A DNA stretch of 64,000 nucleotides, taken from contig JBAOKB010000048.1 in the NCBI GenBank assembly GCA_037044905.1, positions 806,001-870,000 on the forward strand, in the 5' to 3' direction. Positions 19,814 through 30,235 of this stretch are shown one piece after another (within the stretch, counting starts at the first letter, position 1; each line of letters opens with the position of its first letter). The notes under the pieces were generated by a model, which searched no databases, was not told where the DNA came from, and saw nothing but the letters and a program-made list of their open reading frames with translations. The position numbers and the translations under genes are program-made. The stretch comes from Hortaea werneckii (taxonomy: Eukaryota; Ascomycota; Dothideomycetes; Mycosphaerellales; Teratosphaeriaceae).

Positions 19814-21668
19814 CTATGTGGCATGATTACCCGGCTCTTCATGATCGCTGTCATCCTCCCATTCATCCTCTTCCTGAAAGTCGACTCCCATTGCTCCGAT
19901 GTCATCGTCGTCATCATCCAGCTCATCGCCTAACATACTCACGAGCTGAAGCAAGCCAGTTTGGGCCTGATCAGCTGCGCTCATCTCAGGCTCTGGCTGC
20001 CATAGTTCAGGCTTTGGCTCTTCGCCGTCAAGATCAGGTGCGAGGCAAATTGCGCGGATAGCTTTGGTAGGGAAAATGCGGGCAGGCCCATCCCGATGCT
20101 GAGCCCCATGATGTGCGGCAAGGGCTGGAGTGCGTTGTCGCCAGCCGAGAGTCTACAGAAGTGTCAGAAATTGCTTAACAGGGCTCATGGTTGGCAAAGA
20201 AGAAGCTTACCGTGTATGTATGGATGATGCAGTCGTCGTATAGCCCCATAAAGCTTACAGGAACAGCCAGTTGCGGTGCCGAGGAGGTGAGAAGGCTGTA
20301 ACTGCCCTTCTTAATATCTTGAGGATCCTGCATGCTCCCATCATCCCGCAATGCCAAGACGTAGACCCTGTCCTGAATCTCAAACATGACCCTATCCTTC
20401 CTAACACTCAACCATCCTCCCAAGTCGAAGCTCGATCCATCCGACTCGCATTCAACGATGCTGGCGCAAGCCTTCCCATCACCCACCTGGAGGTACTTTC
20501 TCCAGTCGGAACAGATAAAGACTCGACCGTGGCGACTGACACCAGCCATAACGTTACCACAAAGCATGCCGGCGCCCCACTCATCCTCTTCAAGAGGGAA
20601 GTGTTCGTCGTTGTGTGGGAATGGCAAAGCCCCACTCTGGAGCTTTAACGGGACGAGTCTGGTTCTGCTGAGATGACTTGGCGGGAAGGTACGTGGAGTT
20701 GGTCCATGCCGAGCTTCGCGCACTGATGGAGCAGTGGAGGAGTCCGGGTGGAGGATGTGATACCGGTTCTCTTCTGCACACTTCCAGGGCTGAACAGCGC
20801 CAACAAATTTTCCAGTAGTCTTATCGTAAACGTGGTATCCACGCGCTCCCATAGAATACAGGACCATCTCGGCATCTTGGTCGAGATGACCTACTGCATC
20901 GTCTTCGATTTCCAGACTGGTCCTCAAGGTCGGAGGCGTAACGGAGAAATCGTAGACAAAACCCTGACCTTGGGTGGATACGACGACCAAAGTGTTATGA
21001 GAAAGCTGAAAACCTCTAGTCTGGCAGTCATGAGGCAAGACCGCAATCATCTTAAACTCCCCTCTCTCTTCGAATGCCTTGCTGTCGTCGTGGCGCCAAA
21101 CCTCGACAGCATCGCCCTCTCGATCAAAGACTGCTGTTCCGTCTTGGTATTCCAGATGAGCATAAGGGCGCACGCTCGCAGCATCCGTCTCGAGAGTAGA
21201 AGGGAGGCGCCAGAGGATCTTTCCAGTGTCCATACAAGTTACATTCAGCCCACCGGCTTGGGAAGTTGAAAGAAAAATGCGACGCTTGAAGTCCGGTCGG
21301 AATCTCCATACTGGATCATTGCCAACCTGGACAACGCTTTCTTTCGTTACCGGCTTTTCTTGATGCCAGTTTCTTGGAAGCAATGTCTGCCGCTTGCAAA
21401 GATCTTTCCAGGAAGAAGTGCCCTCGAAGAATTTCGCGAAGGATGTGCTAGATTTTAGAAAATCAAAATCACGCGCACCAAGCGGATGCTGGGTCTTGCT
21501 CGTGGAAGAGTATATGGCATCTTGGTGCTTCTCGTCAATGAAAGCATGCCAGGCTTTGGTCGTCGCGGTCAGCGAGGCAAGGCTATCGATTGGGGTGAAG
21601 TCCAGGATCCTGAGGACGATTTCCGGTGGCAAGACCGACAAGGGGTCGTTCGGACTATCAGACGTCAT
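19814..21668 (-). CDS. F-box protein with beta-propeller-like body (598 aa)
   Basis: Likely substrate receptor of an SCF ubiquitin ligase. The first ATG is at 21668 (MTSDSPNDP); the F-box, PLSVLPPEIVLRILDFTPID followed by SLASLTATTKAW, spans about residues 9-50. The rest is beta-rich with repeated short strands ending W-R or D-K-T-G-K-F, like a quinoprotein or WD-type propeller, but no clean WD repeat can be counted. Exon 1 is 21668-20211 and exon 2 20152-19814, with a GTAAGC/TAG intron of 58 bp. The C-terminus is strongly acidic (a run of six Asp, then EEDEWEDDSDHEEPG). No frame break in 1.8 kb. The ubiquitination target is unknown. Confidence 0.85.
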
Positions 21669-22126
21669 ATCCAATGCAATGTGTCCCGCACGCAGGCGAT
21701 GATTTCTTTCCCGCACAGCACAGCGCTGCTTTGACGTCGAATTGTAGAAGTTTGAAGCTCAAGCTCCACGTGCAGTTGTCGTCAAAATTGACGTCATAAG
21801 GGGGGCTTTCCTAAATGTAAAAATTATTCAGCATGAATACGATGTTGTATACTACCTAGGCAGGTAAGGCGCATCGTTTTCCAGTCTCCACCTTCCAATC
21901 ACATATCTCTTCGGCTTTAGATAAACCGAAATCGTTCTTGTTCAATTCTTCCACCTCTCGGGAACACACAGCAGTCTGGATTTGTTCCATACACGAAGGC
22001 AGGATGAAGATCTCCGCACCTAGTAGTCTTGGAGCATTGGCATGGCAAATACAAGATGCAGTCCCATTTCTGTTCAGGTGACAATATCTACGCCCTGATC
22101 AAGATGTGGAACAATCACACGTGACT
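21669..22126. other. divergent promoter region, F-box / GH88
   Basis: No gene recognised. Holds ccacgtgc near 21768, a ctacctaggcaggtaag motif at 21850 and tcacacgtgac just before the GH88 start. Confidence 0.6.
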
Positions 22127-23501
22127 ATGCGAACAGCTGCTTTTCTTCTCTGCCTTCTTCGAGGTGTTCACACCTCAGCGGGTGATTTGTCGCCCCTCTT
22201 CGGTGAGAATGTCTACGTGCGCTTGTGGAGGACAGCCTTGACAGGTCCGCCAGCGTTATGGGATAGAGACGGATGGCCGCATTACACAGAGGGCGCTCAC
22301 AACAACACGCCGCAAGACTATGTGCTGCCCGGAACTTACGTGAACTATCCGGCTTCGGGATGGACGTCTGGGTTCTTCCCGGACTCGCTGTGGCAGGCGT
22401 ATCGTCAGCGAGTGGAACTCACGGACGATGCTCCTCTCATCTTGCCAACCGTCAACCGAGCAATGGCTGTCAATGGCGAAAGCGTGGACAGATCCTCTCC
22501 AGACAAATGCCAACCTTACAAACACTCATGACCTTGGGTTCTTGGCTAACCCATTTGAAAGCGCAATGCAGATCCAGCAAAACGATGAGTATCTGCCAGT
22601 CTTGAAGAATATGTCGATCAATCTTGCGGCGCGATTTGAGCCTGGAGCAGGAGTAATAAGATCTTGGGATTGTGGGAGCTTCTCCTCAGCTTCCTGCGTC
22701 AACAACGACTCTGTCTTGGTCATAATTGACAACATGATGAACCTCGCTCTGCTAGCGCGCTCCGCGCAGTCGTACACACAAAATTCTACGCTTCTGGACA
22801 TCGCTCGCTCTCATGCCGACAGAACTATGGCGAGCCACGTACGGTCAGATGGCTCTTCATTCCACGTGTGCGATTATAGCGCAACGACAGGCAATGTCTA
22901 CCAGTGTCGTACAGCGCAAGGGCTTGCTGATGATAGTACTTGGGCTCGCGGACAGGCTTGGGGCATCTACGGATTTGCTGAGTTCTTTTCCCTGACCGGA
23001 GAGCTCAAGTATCTAGAGACCTCGAAGTTGATGGCCGACTGGTTTATCCACCATCTCCCGGAAGACGGACTACCTTTCTGGGACTTCAACGCTGCTTATG
23101 AGCCTGGTGTCACGCCCCGCGATAGTAGTGCCGCTACCATTGCAGCAAGTGGGATGATGTTGCTACAAGAACAGCTGGAGAAGCGGGGACATAGGTACGA
23201 GCGTCAGCATCGCTCGTTTGATTACCGGAAAGCCGCTGTAGGGCTACTCGAGGCCAGCGTGGACCTTGCTCTCGCCGGCCAGACCACGTTTGCTGATATG
23301 GCGATAAGAGGCGCTGAGACCGATGTTGACACTCCAGCAAATAAATCAGCCACGAAAGGATTCGAAAGCATTCTGATGCATGGTACAAGCAACAACAACC
23401 CTCAAGCAGACCCGCCCAACTACGACACCGGTCTGGTCTATGGTGACTATTATTTCGTCGAGGCTGGGAACATGTTGTTGTTGTCAGGCCACGCATTCTA
23501 G
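22127..23501 (+). CDS. GH88 unsaturated glucuronyl hydrolase, secreted (one frame break)
   Basis: Family 88 enzymes remove unsaturated uronic acids from oligosaccharides left by polysaccharide lyases. ATG 22127 begins a signal peptide (MRTAAFLLCLLRGVHTSAG), then LFGENVYVRLWRTAL and GWTSGFFPDSLWQ, the usual N-terminal motifs. After a +1 break near 22445-22460 the protein continues STEQWLSMAKAWTDPL, NLTNTHDLGFLANPFESAM (with the catalytic Asp region), DDSVLVIIDNMMNL, VCDYSATTGNVYQCRTAQGL and STWARGQAWGIYGFAEF, all diagnostic of GH88. It ends YGDYYFVEAGNMLLL. The span is 1375 bp, one base over 458 codons, in agreement with one extra base; about 457 residues. No intron. Confidence 0.9.
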
Positions 23502-24267
23502 TCTAGGTGCGTTATAAAACGAGCTCGTTACCTTCTCTTGGAATAACACGTGATTCTTGTGTTTGGATGGCTCATGCGATTGCCGCGATCGGCATTCACA
23601 TCGCTTTTGATCTGATCTTGAAACAGCCAGGGCTGACTGACGTATAAAGGTCCTTCGGGACAGAGTTCTCTTCTGGGTAAAACATCTTGTTTCTGTGCCT
23701 ACGCGAGCTTTGCCAATCCCACTTTTGGCAGCTGAGCTCCAGCGCGAATTGCCCGAACGTATTACGTGTGCCCACCGTACACCTCCATCGCTAGAGCGTC
23801 TCGCGACTCAACCAGAAGCAACTTCACTGTTACCACATCTGCTGATGTAGTAATGCAGGGCTGAAGATATTGGAGTAGATGGGCATGTAGAAGGTAAGTC
23901 TCGAAAATGAAGACGTCGCACCTGCATGGATTGCGTCACCCACCACTTTGTTCTGAATCAGTGAAATGTGAATGTAGAAGTTTGCAATTTCCCAGAGTGA
24001 ATAGTGTTAGCGGAGGAGTGGGTGAAAGGATACTCGCTCAATACAGTTGACTGGCTGAGAGACTGCTAAGTCCCTGGCGAAGCACTGCAGTGAATATCGG
24101 ACAACGCCGTTCGCACCTTCCTTATCTTCAGGGTGCAGTTGCACAAACTACGTAGGATCGACAACTCTTCACACCTTCAACTTAGTCACTCGCAGGCATC
24201 TTCGGACTTTGGCCCTTTGACCGAGACTTTCATACTATATCAACACACAATTCATCCTGGCATCGTC
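23502..24267. other. intergenic, promoter of the trehalose phosphorylase gene
   Basis: No gene recognised; one CACGTG at about 23549. Same-strand spacer between the GH88 and phosphorylase genes. Confidence 0.6.
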
Positions 24268-26415
24268 ATGGCACACAACGGAAATCCCACCACTCCTGCG
24301 CAGGAGAAGCACGCATTTGAAGCGGCGGCTCCAGAGAAACACATTGAACGCATGAAAACCATCAAGGAAGAAAAGGGTGAGATTGGTATAGCGCTGAGCG
24401 AAATCTGGGCCGGCATCACGATCGAAGAAAAGCGCGGTGGCGAGAGCTTGGAAATCGGCTTTGCATGCCATGATGGGACATACAACATTGACTTTGCAGT
24501 CCACACGCTAAGCGTCGACACCAATGCCGAGGGATTGTTGCAAGATACAAGCTGTCCAACTTTTCTGCCACGGAACAGAGTTGGACAGGAGACAGCCATC
24601 GCGAGTTACATTATCTGCATTGTGGGCAATTACAGCAAGAAGAATCAGTACAAGTTCCTCGGATGTGGGCTATCGCAGGAGCTCCTGCAGCTCAGTCCGC
24701 AAACAGCTGCGAGACTCTGGGCCGAGTTGGATATCGTACCAGTCGTCATACCCGATTCAGAAGGCGGGAGTCTAATCAGCGGGCGTGTGGTCGATCCTAC
24801 ATTAGGCGTCGACGAACTGGCTGACAGTCTCTCTCGCAAATGTTTATCTTTCTTCGGCCCAAACTCACAGCCACGCGTCCAGGTAGGCTTCACTAACAAG
24901 GTCGAAGTCGACCTTGCCAGTCGTGCGCAGCTCACAGCTCTTGCGCAGTATGAGCAAAGTGTCAACGGCAGTACATGGAGCGCTGCTCTCAAGTACTCGC
25001 AAGCCCTCAAGCAAAGTGGGAAGAAGATGGCTTTCTTCTCCGCGACACCCCAAGGTGGTGGCGTCGCCCTCATGCGCCATGCGCTCATTCGCTTCTACCA
25101 CCTTTTGGGTGTCGACTGCACCTGGTGGGTTCCAAAACCAAAACCAGAAGTCTTTCGAGTGACGAAGACGAATCACAATATATTGCAAGGGGTGGCGGCG
25201 CCCGAGGAGAGACTGACGGAAGAACGCCAGCAGCTCATCAAAGACTGGATCCTCTCAAATGCAAACAGATACTGGACACGCCCAGGCGGGCCTTTGGCCC
25301 CTCGTTCGCAAGGCGGCGTCGATTGCGTCTTCGTTGATGACCCGCAAATGCCAGCCATCGTCGAGATCGCGAAAGCACATGACCCGACCCGGCCAGTCGT
25401 CTTCCGCTCGCACATCCAGATCCGTTCAGACCTTGCGGCTCAGCCCGAGACACCAACTGCTGAAGTCTGGAAATGGCTTTGGTCTCAAGCACAGCACGCA
25501 GATCTGTTCATCAGTCACCCCGTGGCTGCCTTCGTGCCCTCGGCGGTCGGGCAGACGACTCTCGGTTACATGCCTGCGACAACGGACTGGTTTGATGGCC
25601 TCAACAAGGAGCTGAGCAACTTCGACACTGAGTACTATCTTCATGAATTCAATACGCAGTGCTTGCGTCAGCGCATGACGACACTTCAATATCCGAAGAG
25701 AGACTGCATTATCCAAATTGCTCGGTTTGATCCATCCAAAGGCATTCCAGATGTCTTGGCTTCATACGCTGAGTTCAGAAGAGTCTCGAAGTATTGCAAA
25801 ACCCTGGAGAGCGCTGAGACACCGCAGTTGGTCGTGTGTGGGCACTACAGCGTCGACGATCCCGATGGTACCATTGTGCTTAACCAGACACTCGAGTTGC
25901 TGGATAAGCAGTACTCCGATATCAAGAAAGACGTAGTCGTCATGCGCCTTGGCCCCACAGATCAATTGCTGAACGCCTTGATGTCGAACGCGAAGGTTGC
26001 TTTGCAGCTGTCAACTCGTGAAGGTTTCGAGGTGAAGGTCTCGGAAGGCCTTCATAAGGGTGTACCCATGGTTGTCTCGTCCGCTGGTGGTATTCCACTT
26101 CAAGTCCAACATGGCAAGAGTGGCTACATCGTTGAGCCCGGCGATACCAAGGCGGTCGCTCAATATCTTGATCTACTCTTCTCAGACACAGCAAAGTACA
26201 AGTCGATGTCCATGTTTGCGGCTACTCATGTCAGCGATGAAGTCAGCACCGTAGGAAACGCTATTTGCTGGATGTATCTGGCCGACACACTTACGATGGA
26301 GGGAGGAGAGAAGCTGGAGCCGAACGGCAGGTGGATATGGGATCTAGCACGAGAAGCCGCAGGCAAGCCGATGAAGGACGACGAGGTGTGGTTGCCAAGA
26401 GATCGGACGACTTGA
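24268..26415 (+). CDS. ccg-9: trehalose phosphorylase/synthase, Ccg-9 type (715 aa, intact)
   Basis: Retaining GT4-type enzyme that interconverts trehalose plus phosphate with glucose and glucose-1-phosphate; the Neurospora relative is clock-controlled gene 9. ATG 24268 (MAHNGNPTTPAQEKH) is the first good start, though the frame is open 45 codons upstream. The family N-terminal domain runs to about residue 240. Then come the first Rossmann half, with KMAFFSATPQGGGVALMRHALI and GVDCTWWVPKPKPEVFRVTK, the DDPQMP and FRSHIQIRSDL motifs, and the second half, with QIARFDPSKGIPDVL and the donor-site loop STREGFEVKVSEGLHKGVPM, then SSAGGIPLQV near residues 580-615. Full length, no intron, no break. 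Cytosolic. In fungi it serves carbon storage and stress tolerance. Confidence 0.93.
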   Translation: MAHNGNPTTPAQEKHAFEAAAPEKHIERMKTIKEEKGEIGIALSEIWAGITIEEKRGGESLEIGFACHDGTYNIDFAVHTLSVDTNAEGLLQDTSCPTFLPRNRVGQETAIASYIICIVGNYSKKNQYKFLGCGLSQELLQLSPQTAARLWAELDIVPVVIPDSEGGSLISGRVVDPTLGVDELADSLSRKCLSFFGPNSQPRVQVGFTNKVEVDLASRAQLTALAQYEQSVNGSTWSAALKYSQALKQSGKKMAFFSATPQGGGVALMRHALIRFYHLLGVDCTWWVPKPKPEVFRVTKTNHNILQGVAAPEERLTEERQQLIKDWILSNANRYWTRPGGPLAPRSQGGVDCVFVDDPQMPAIVEIAKAHDPTRPVVFRSHIQIRSDLAAQPETPTAEVWKWLWSQAQHADLFISHPVAAFVPSAVGQTTLGYMPATTDWFDGLNKELSNFDTEYYLHEFNTQCLRQRMTTLQYPKRDCIIQIARFDPSKGIPDVLASYAEFRRVSKYCKTLESAETPQLVVCGHYSVDDPDGTIVLNQTLELLDKQYSDIKKDVVVMRLGPTDQLLNALMSNAKVALQLSTREGFEVKVSEGLHKGVPMVVSSAGGIPLQVQHGKSGYIVEPGDTKAVAQYLDLLFSDTAKYKSMSMFAATHVSDEVSTVGNAICWMYLADTLTMEGGEKLEPNGRWIWDLAREAAGKPMKDDEVWLPRDRTT

Positions 26416-26693
26416 TTGGCAAGCGAGCTTCCAGTACTTTTCAGTGGCAGGTTCGATACGGAGAGGTACACGAACGTAGCTATTGCAACGGAAACAAAAA
26501 AAGAAGGGCATATGGAAAAGCGCTTCCGGGATGGTTGGAGCGGTCTTGGTTGGCATGGTCTTGGTCAACACTTGCAGAGTACTGCTCCTTCACAGTTAGC
26601 TGACGAACACTCTGCAGTCGCGTTGATGTCAGCCAGAATCGAGATAGCGATAGACTCTAGGGTAACAAGTGTACGGCAATGACATAGACAAGC

Positions 26694-28091
26694 CTACAAA
26701 CCGCTAGTCCAACCCCCTTCGTTGCCCCAAACCTTGCCAACCTCCTGCGACACTGCCAGAAGAGCGCGGTCGCTGTACCTAGTCCCAGCTAAACTAAGCC
26801 CTATTGGCATTCCGTTAGCACCGGAAAAGCCAGGTACGTTGATAACAGGTATATGAAGAGCAGTCGTCCAACCGTTGAACACCGCACTGCCTGTGTTCTC
26901 TAGTCCCTTAGGGGCTTCGTCAGGGACAGACGGTACGATGACGGCTGCATATTTTCCAGCGATCTCATCCCATCTTGGTCGCAGAACGGCAATGTTATCA
27001 AAAGCTTCCAAATGATCTTTATGAGTGTAGCCATGCTTCCCTTTCGACATGGTCCACGAGACTCTGGGCAAGCTTGTGCTTCGCTACTTGATATTCGGGT
27101 CGGAAAGCCGTTCGACCTTCGGAGAACAAAACGCATGTGTGCCATTTGGGTAGACTTTCGAATTCCACTGGTAGAGAAATTTCTTCGACTTGGGCACCAT
27201 GAGCTTCAAGCAGCGCTTTCCCCTTTTCCATTGCTTTCATAGTCCCAGCTCCAGCTTGGTCCCAGACCATGGATTTGTAGATACCGAACTTCAAGCCGCT
27301 AAGACCCGTGCTCAGTGGCTTCGATACGGCATCATCTTGAAGACCGAAGACATCGGCAAGAAGCTCTAGGTCTTCGGTGCACCGTGCATATAGCCCGATG
27401 GTGTCGAGGATGAGACTGTAGATCTTCTGCCCTTCGCGACTGATGGCATTCCACGTTGGCTTCATCGCGTACACCCCATTGAAGCTGCCAGGTCTAATCG
27501 TACTGCCTCCAGTCTGGGTGCCAAGGGCTAGTGGCGCTTGGAAGTCAGCTACTGCTGCTGCAGAACCCGACGAGGAGCCTCCAGCAGTCCTAGTGGTGTC
27601 GTGGGGATTTGCCGTTCCTGGTCCCTTCCACTGTAGCAGCGAATTCGGTCGTCCTGGTCTTCCCAAGAATCAAAGCCCCAGCTTGACGAAGCATCATGAC
27701 GCTAGCAGCATCAACTTCTGGCTGGGAGTCGGCGTAGATAGAAGAATTATGCTGCGTTGGCATGCCTTTGGTATAAATGACATCTTTCACGGCAACCCCG
27801 ATTCCATGGAGCGGCCCACGCAAGTCTTTCGGCACCTGGTCCAAGGCCCAGGCTTGCTCGAGGACTTGTGATGCGTTGAAGTAAGCCCATGCCTTGATAT
27901 CAGGGTCGCGGGCTTCGGATATGCGTGACCAGTGAGTTCGCATAATCTTCTACGCTGAGGCGCTCATCTTTGAATGCTTGGAGCAGCTTTGTGCCCGTGA
28001 GACGATACGGGGAAGCATTCATTGCGACGTCCCACTGGTCTATACCCTGGATAATTGCTCTTGACAAAGGCTGGTGAGTTAGCAAGTGCAT
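26694..28091 (-). CDS. amidase-signature enzyme with three +1 frame breaks (possible pseudogene)
   Basis: Amidase-signature hydrolase (Ser-cisSer-Lys triad). Reading 28091 downward: MNASPYRLTGTKLLQAFKDE (the inner ATG at 28022 is the more usual start), break near 27929, RDPDIKAWAYFNASQVLEQA with GVAVKDVIYTKGMPTQ (catalytic Lys), break near 27623, PGTANPHDTTRTAGGSSSGS (cis-Ser and nucleophile Ser) with GTQTGGSTIRPGSFNGVYAM, break near 27040, then HKDHLEAFDNIA to NVPGFSGANGMPIGLSLAG and the stop at 26694. Each break needs one base removed (GG, GGG and GAAAGGG contexts). All catalytic residues are present and the sequence between breaks is clean, so the protein family is certain. Whether the gene is alive, or the breaks are assembly error, is open. 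About 440-465 residues. Substrate unknown. Confidence 0.82.
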
Positions 28092-28473
28092 ACGATTGAG
28101 AAAAATGATTTCAGTGAAAGAACTTTTAGACTTAACCCTTAACGAACCCAGTACTTCGTTTTAATTGATAGCAGATACATTCTCGGCAGTGTATCTGCGG
28201 CGTAGATAGCTATCGTGATCTTCTCGCCGTTCATGTTTAGCCGACAGGCGAGCACTGGCATGAACGGGCAAGTGCTGAACCCGATTTCGGCGGACACAGC
28301 TGACTCAGCTCGAAGCAGCAACATTGATGAATCTTCTTCATCCTTCATTCGAAACATGATGATAACCGACATCCTACGTGTTTCTGACTGTTGATATCCT
28401 TGAGAGACAAACGCATTGGAAAGTTCTATCTACACCTGAATCGTGTGCCTAGCAATCATGAGGCCGGTTCAAC
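28092..28473. other. intergenic spacer between two minus-strand genes
   Basis: Separates the amidase start from the 3' end of the PuuE gene. Nothing recognised beyond a 77-residue open frame with no family resemblance. Confidence 0.55.
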
Positions 28474-29761
28474 CTATTTAGCCTTCGCAAGGTAACCTTT
28501 CTCATAAGGGAATTGCGCCTTGAACGCCTCCGCGATTTCAGTCCTGGTGGCAACCCACACACCTTCCTTCTTTGAGATGTACTCAACAAATCCTGAAGCG
28601 CTTTGAATCGGCCTGGCCGTCCAATGATGCGGCAATGCAGGCCAACCGTCATCATCTTGGGTTGGCCTTCCTCACCTTCCTCATACAGCACATCAAATGC
28701 GTTACGGAGATGGGAGAAGAAACCGTCCGGGTCCTAAACGAAGGACAGTCAGCTTATGTTTATGGCGTATGGTTTGAGTACTTACGCGGAAGCCGCTGCC
28801 AGGCACATGGAATTTGAAGTCCTATGACACGGATTAGCAACATGCCAAGACAAGTTTCCCATGGTTTGCTCACGTTGCAGTCGTAGCTATAAGGCACCAT
28901 CAAACACCCCTTTGGATCCGCTCGATCTTTCTCATCCGCACGGTCAATCCAGTATGGGATATCGTCAGCGTAAGTATCCGATGCCCAAACCAGATCCTCG
29001 CCCATTTCCTCATACACTTGCGGTACAAGTGTACGGGAATGTGGCGAGCCTCGACCGTAGTACCATCCTTTGGGAGCATATCCAGTGAGATTCTTCAGGG
29101 AGTTGATGGCTTTCTGGATGTAGGCACGCTCCTGCTCAAGGGAGAAGTCATGGTAATCCACCCATCGATACGCGTGCGAGGCCACATCGTGCCCGCTCTC
29201 AACGCATCTTTTGGCCACTTCCGGAACTTGCTCCACGGCCTGCGCCACAGCGTACAGTGTCTTGATTGGCCGTCAGGTTAAATTTCAGTGCTGCCAGGTA
29301 ATGGTTCGATGGACTCACAAAATGCATTCCGTACTTATTGAACATCCGGAAAAGCCTCCAAAAGCCGGCACGAGACCCATATTCGTACTCAGACTCACCG
29401 TTGTAGTCACGTTCATTGATTCGTGGAGGCCCACCTGGCTTCTCCTTCAGGGTCGTTTCGGACTGTCCATCGCCACTTAAGACGGAGCGTTCGCCTCCCT
29501 ACCATGCTGATCAATGGCAGTACTTTGGCAGCTAAACAGGGGGAATTACCTCTTCATAGTTGATGACGAAGGAAACTGCTATCTTTGCGTTGTTTGGCCA
29601 CTTCAACTCTGGTAGGCCATGTTCACCGTATCCTCGATAGTCCCTGTCGTACCCGAACTGTGCCGCAGTCATCGTCAGCAGTCGCCATCATCACAGTCTT
29701 GACACACTTTTACACGTCTCTTTGCACTTACTTCGGGATGTTGAACGTAGGCCGAAGGCAT
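28474..29761 (-). CDS. PuuE-type allantoinase / polysaccharide deacetylase-fold hydrolase (6 exons, one frame break)
   Basis: Metal-independent allantoinase family within the polysaccharide deacetylase fold, hydrolysing allantoin in purine breakdown. Exons: 29761-29732 (MPSAYVQHPE), 29657-29550 (FGYDRDYRGYGEHGLPELKW), 29498-29319 (GGERSVLSGDGQSE to YGMHF), 29260-28874 (TLYAVAQAVEQVPEVAKRC, ESGHDVASHAYRWVDYHD, GWYYGRGSP), 28821-28786 (DFKFHVPGSGFR) and 28733-28474 (DPDGFFSHLRNAFD, GLHCRIIGRPGRF). All borders are GT-AG and frames join. A -1 break at the AAA run 28588-28590 (plus strand) lies just before EYISKKEGVWVATRTEIAEA. Exons total 1001 bp, one short, so about 333 residues. N-terminal GYDRDYRGYG is the family hallmark. 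Fungal relatives are also annotated chitin deacetylase, but this N-terminus argues for PuuE. Confidence 0.87.
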
Positions 29762-30235
29762 TTTGCGGGCAGCTGTGGACGATAACAGATAAAACGTTCT
29801 ATCTTTTGAATGTTGCAAGAGTGCTTCGATGTATTTTCTGATAGCAGGAGTTGAGCAATATCTTGTCGTGCAAACACCCTATCTATTGCTGCTCATTTGG
29901 CCGCTATGGTACATACTGTGTTGCCTGCTGTACAGGGAAGGTGGGCCCACATGTTGGCCTATCAGCACCCTGGCTGCATACGTGTTAGGCGAAAGCTACA
30001 TATGTACCCTCGACCATTGAGACTGCATGCACATTATCGCTAAGGAAATCGGCAATAGCTTGAAAGACGAATGTTACATGACCACAATCGTTCAGCTTAG
30101 TCTTGAGGACTACATTCCATTGGCCAGCTGATGCAGTAGAGGTCGGCATTTCTTCATTTCATATCGATCCTTGTTTCGTCCATTGTAACACACAGCAGGA
30201 AGATAAACACCATTCACCTTGATATACTGTAGACG
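29762..30235. other. divergent promoter region, PuuE / OYE
   Basis: No gene recognised. It contains a 63-residue hydrophobic open frame at 29829-30020 with no supporting features. Confidence 0.55.

Noticed and set aside
29829..30020. 63-residue hydrophobic open frame starting with ATG
   Set aside because: No relatives recognised and no leader or splice features; it lies in a divergent promoter region. Chance frame.
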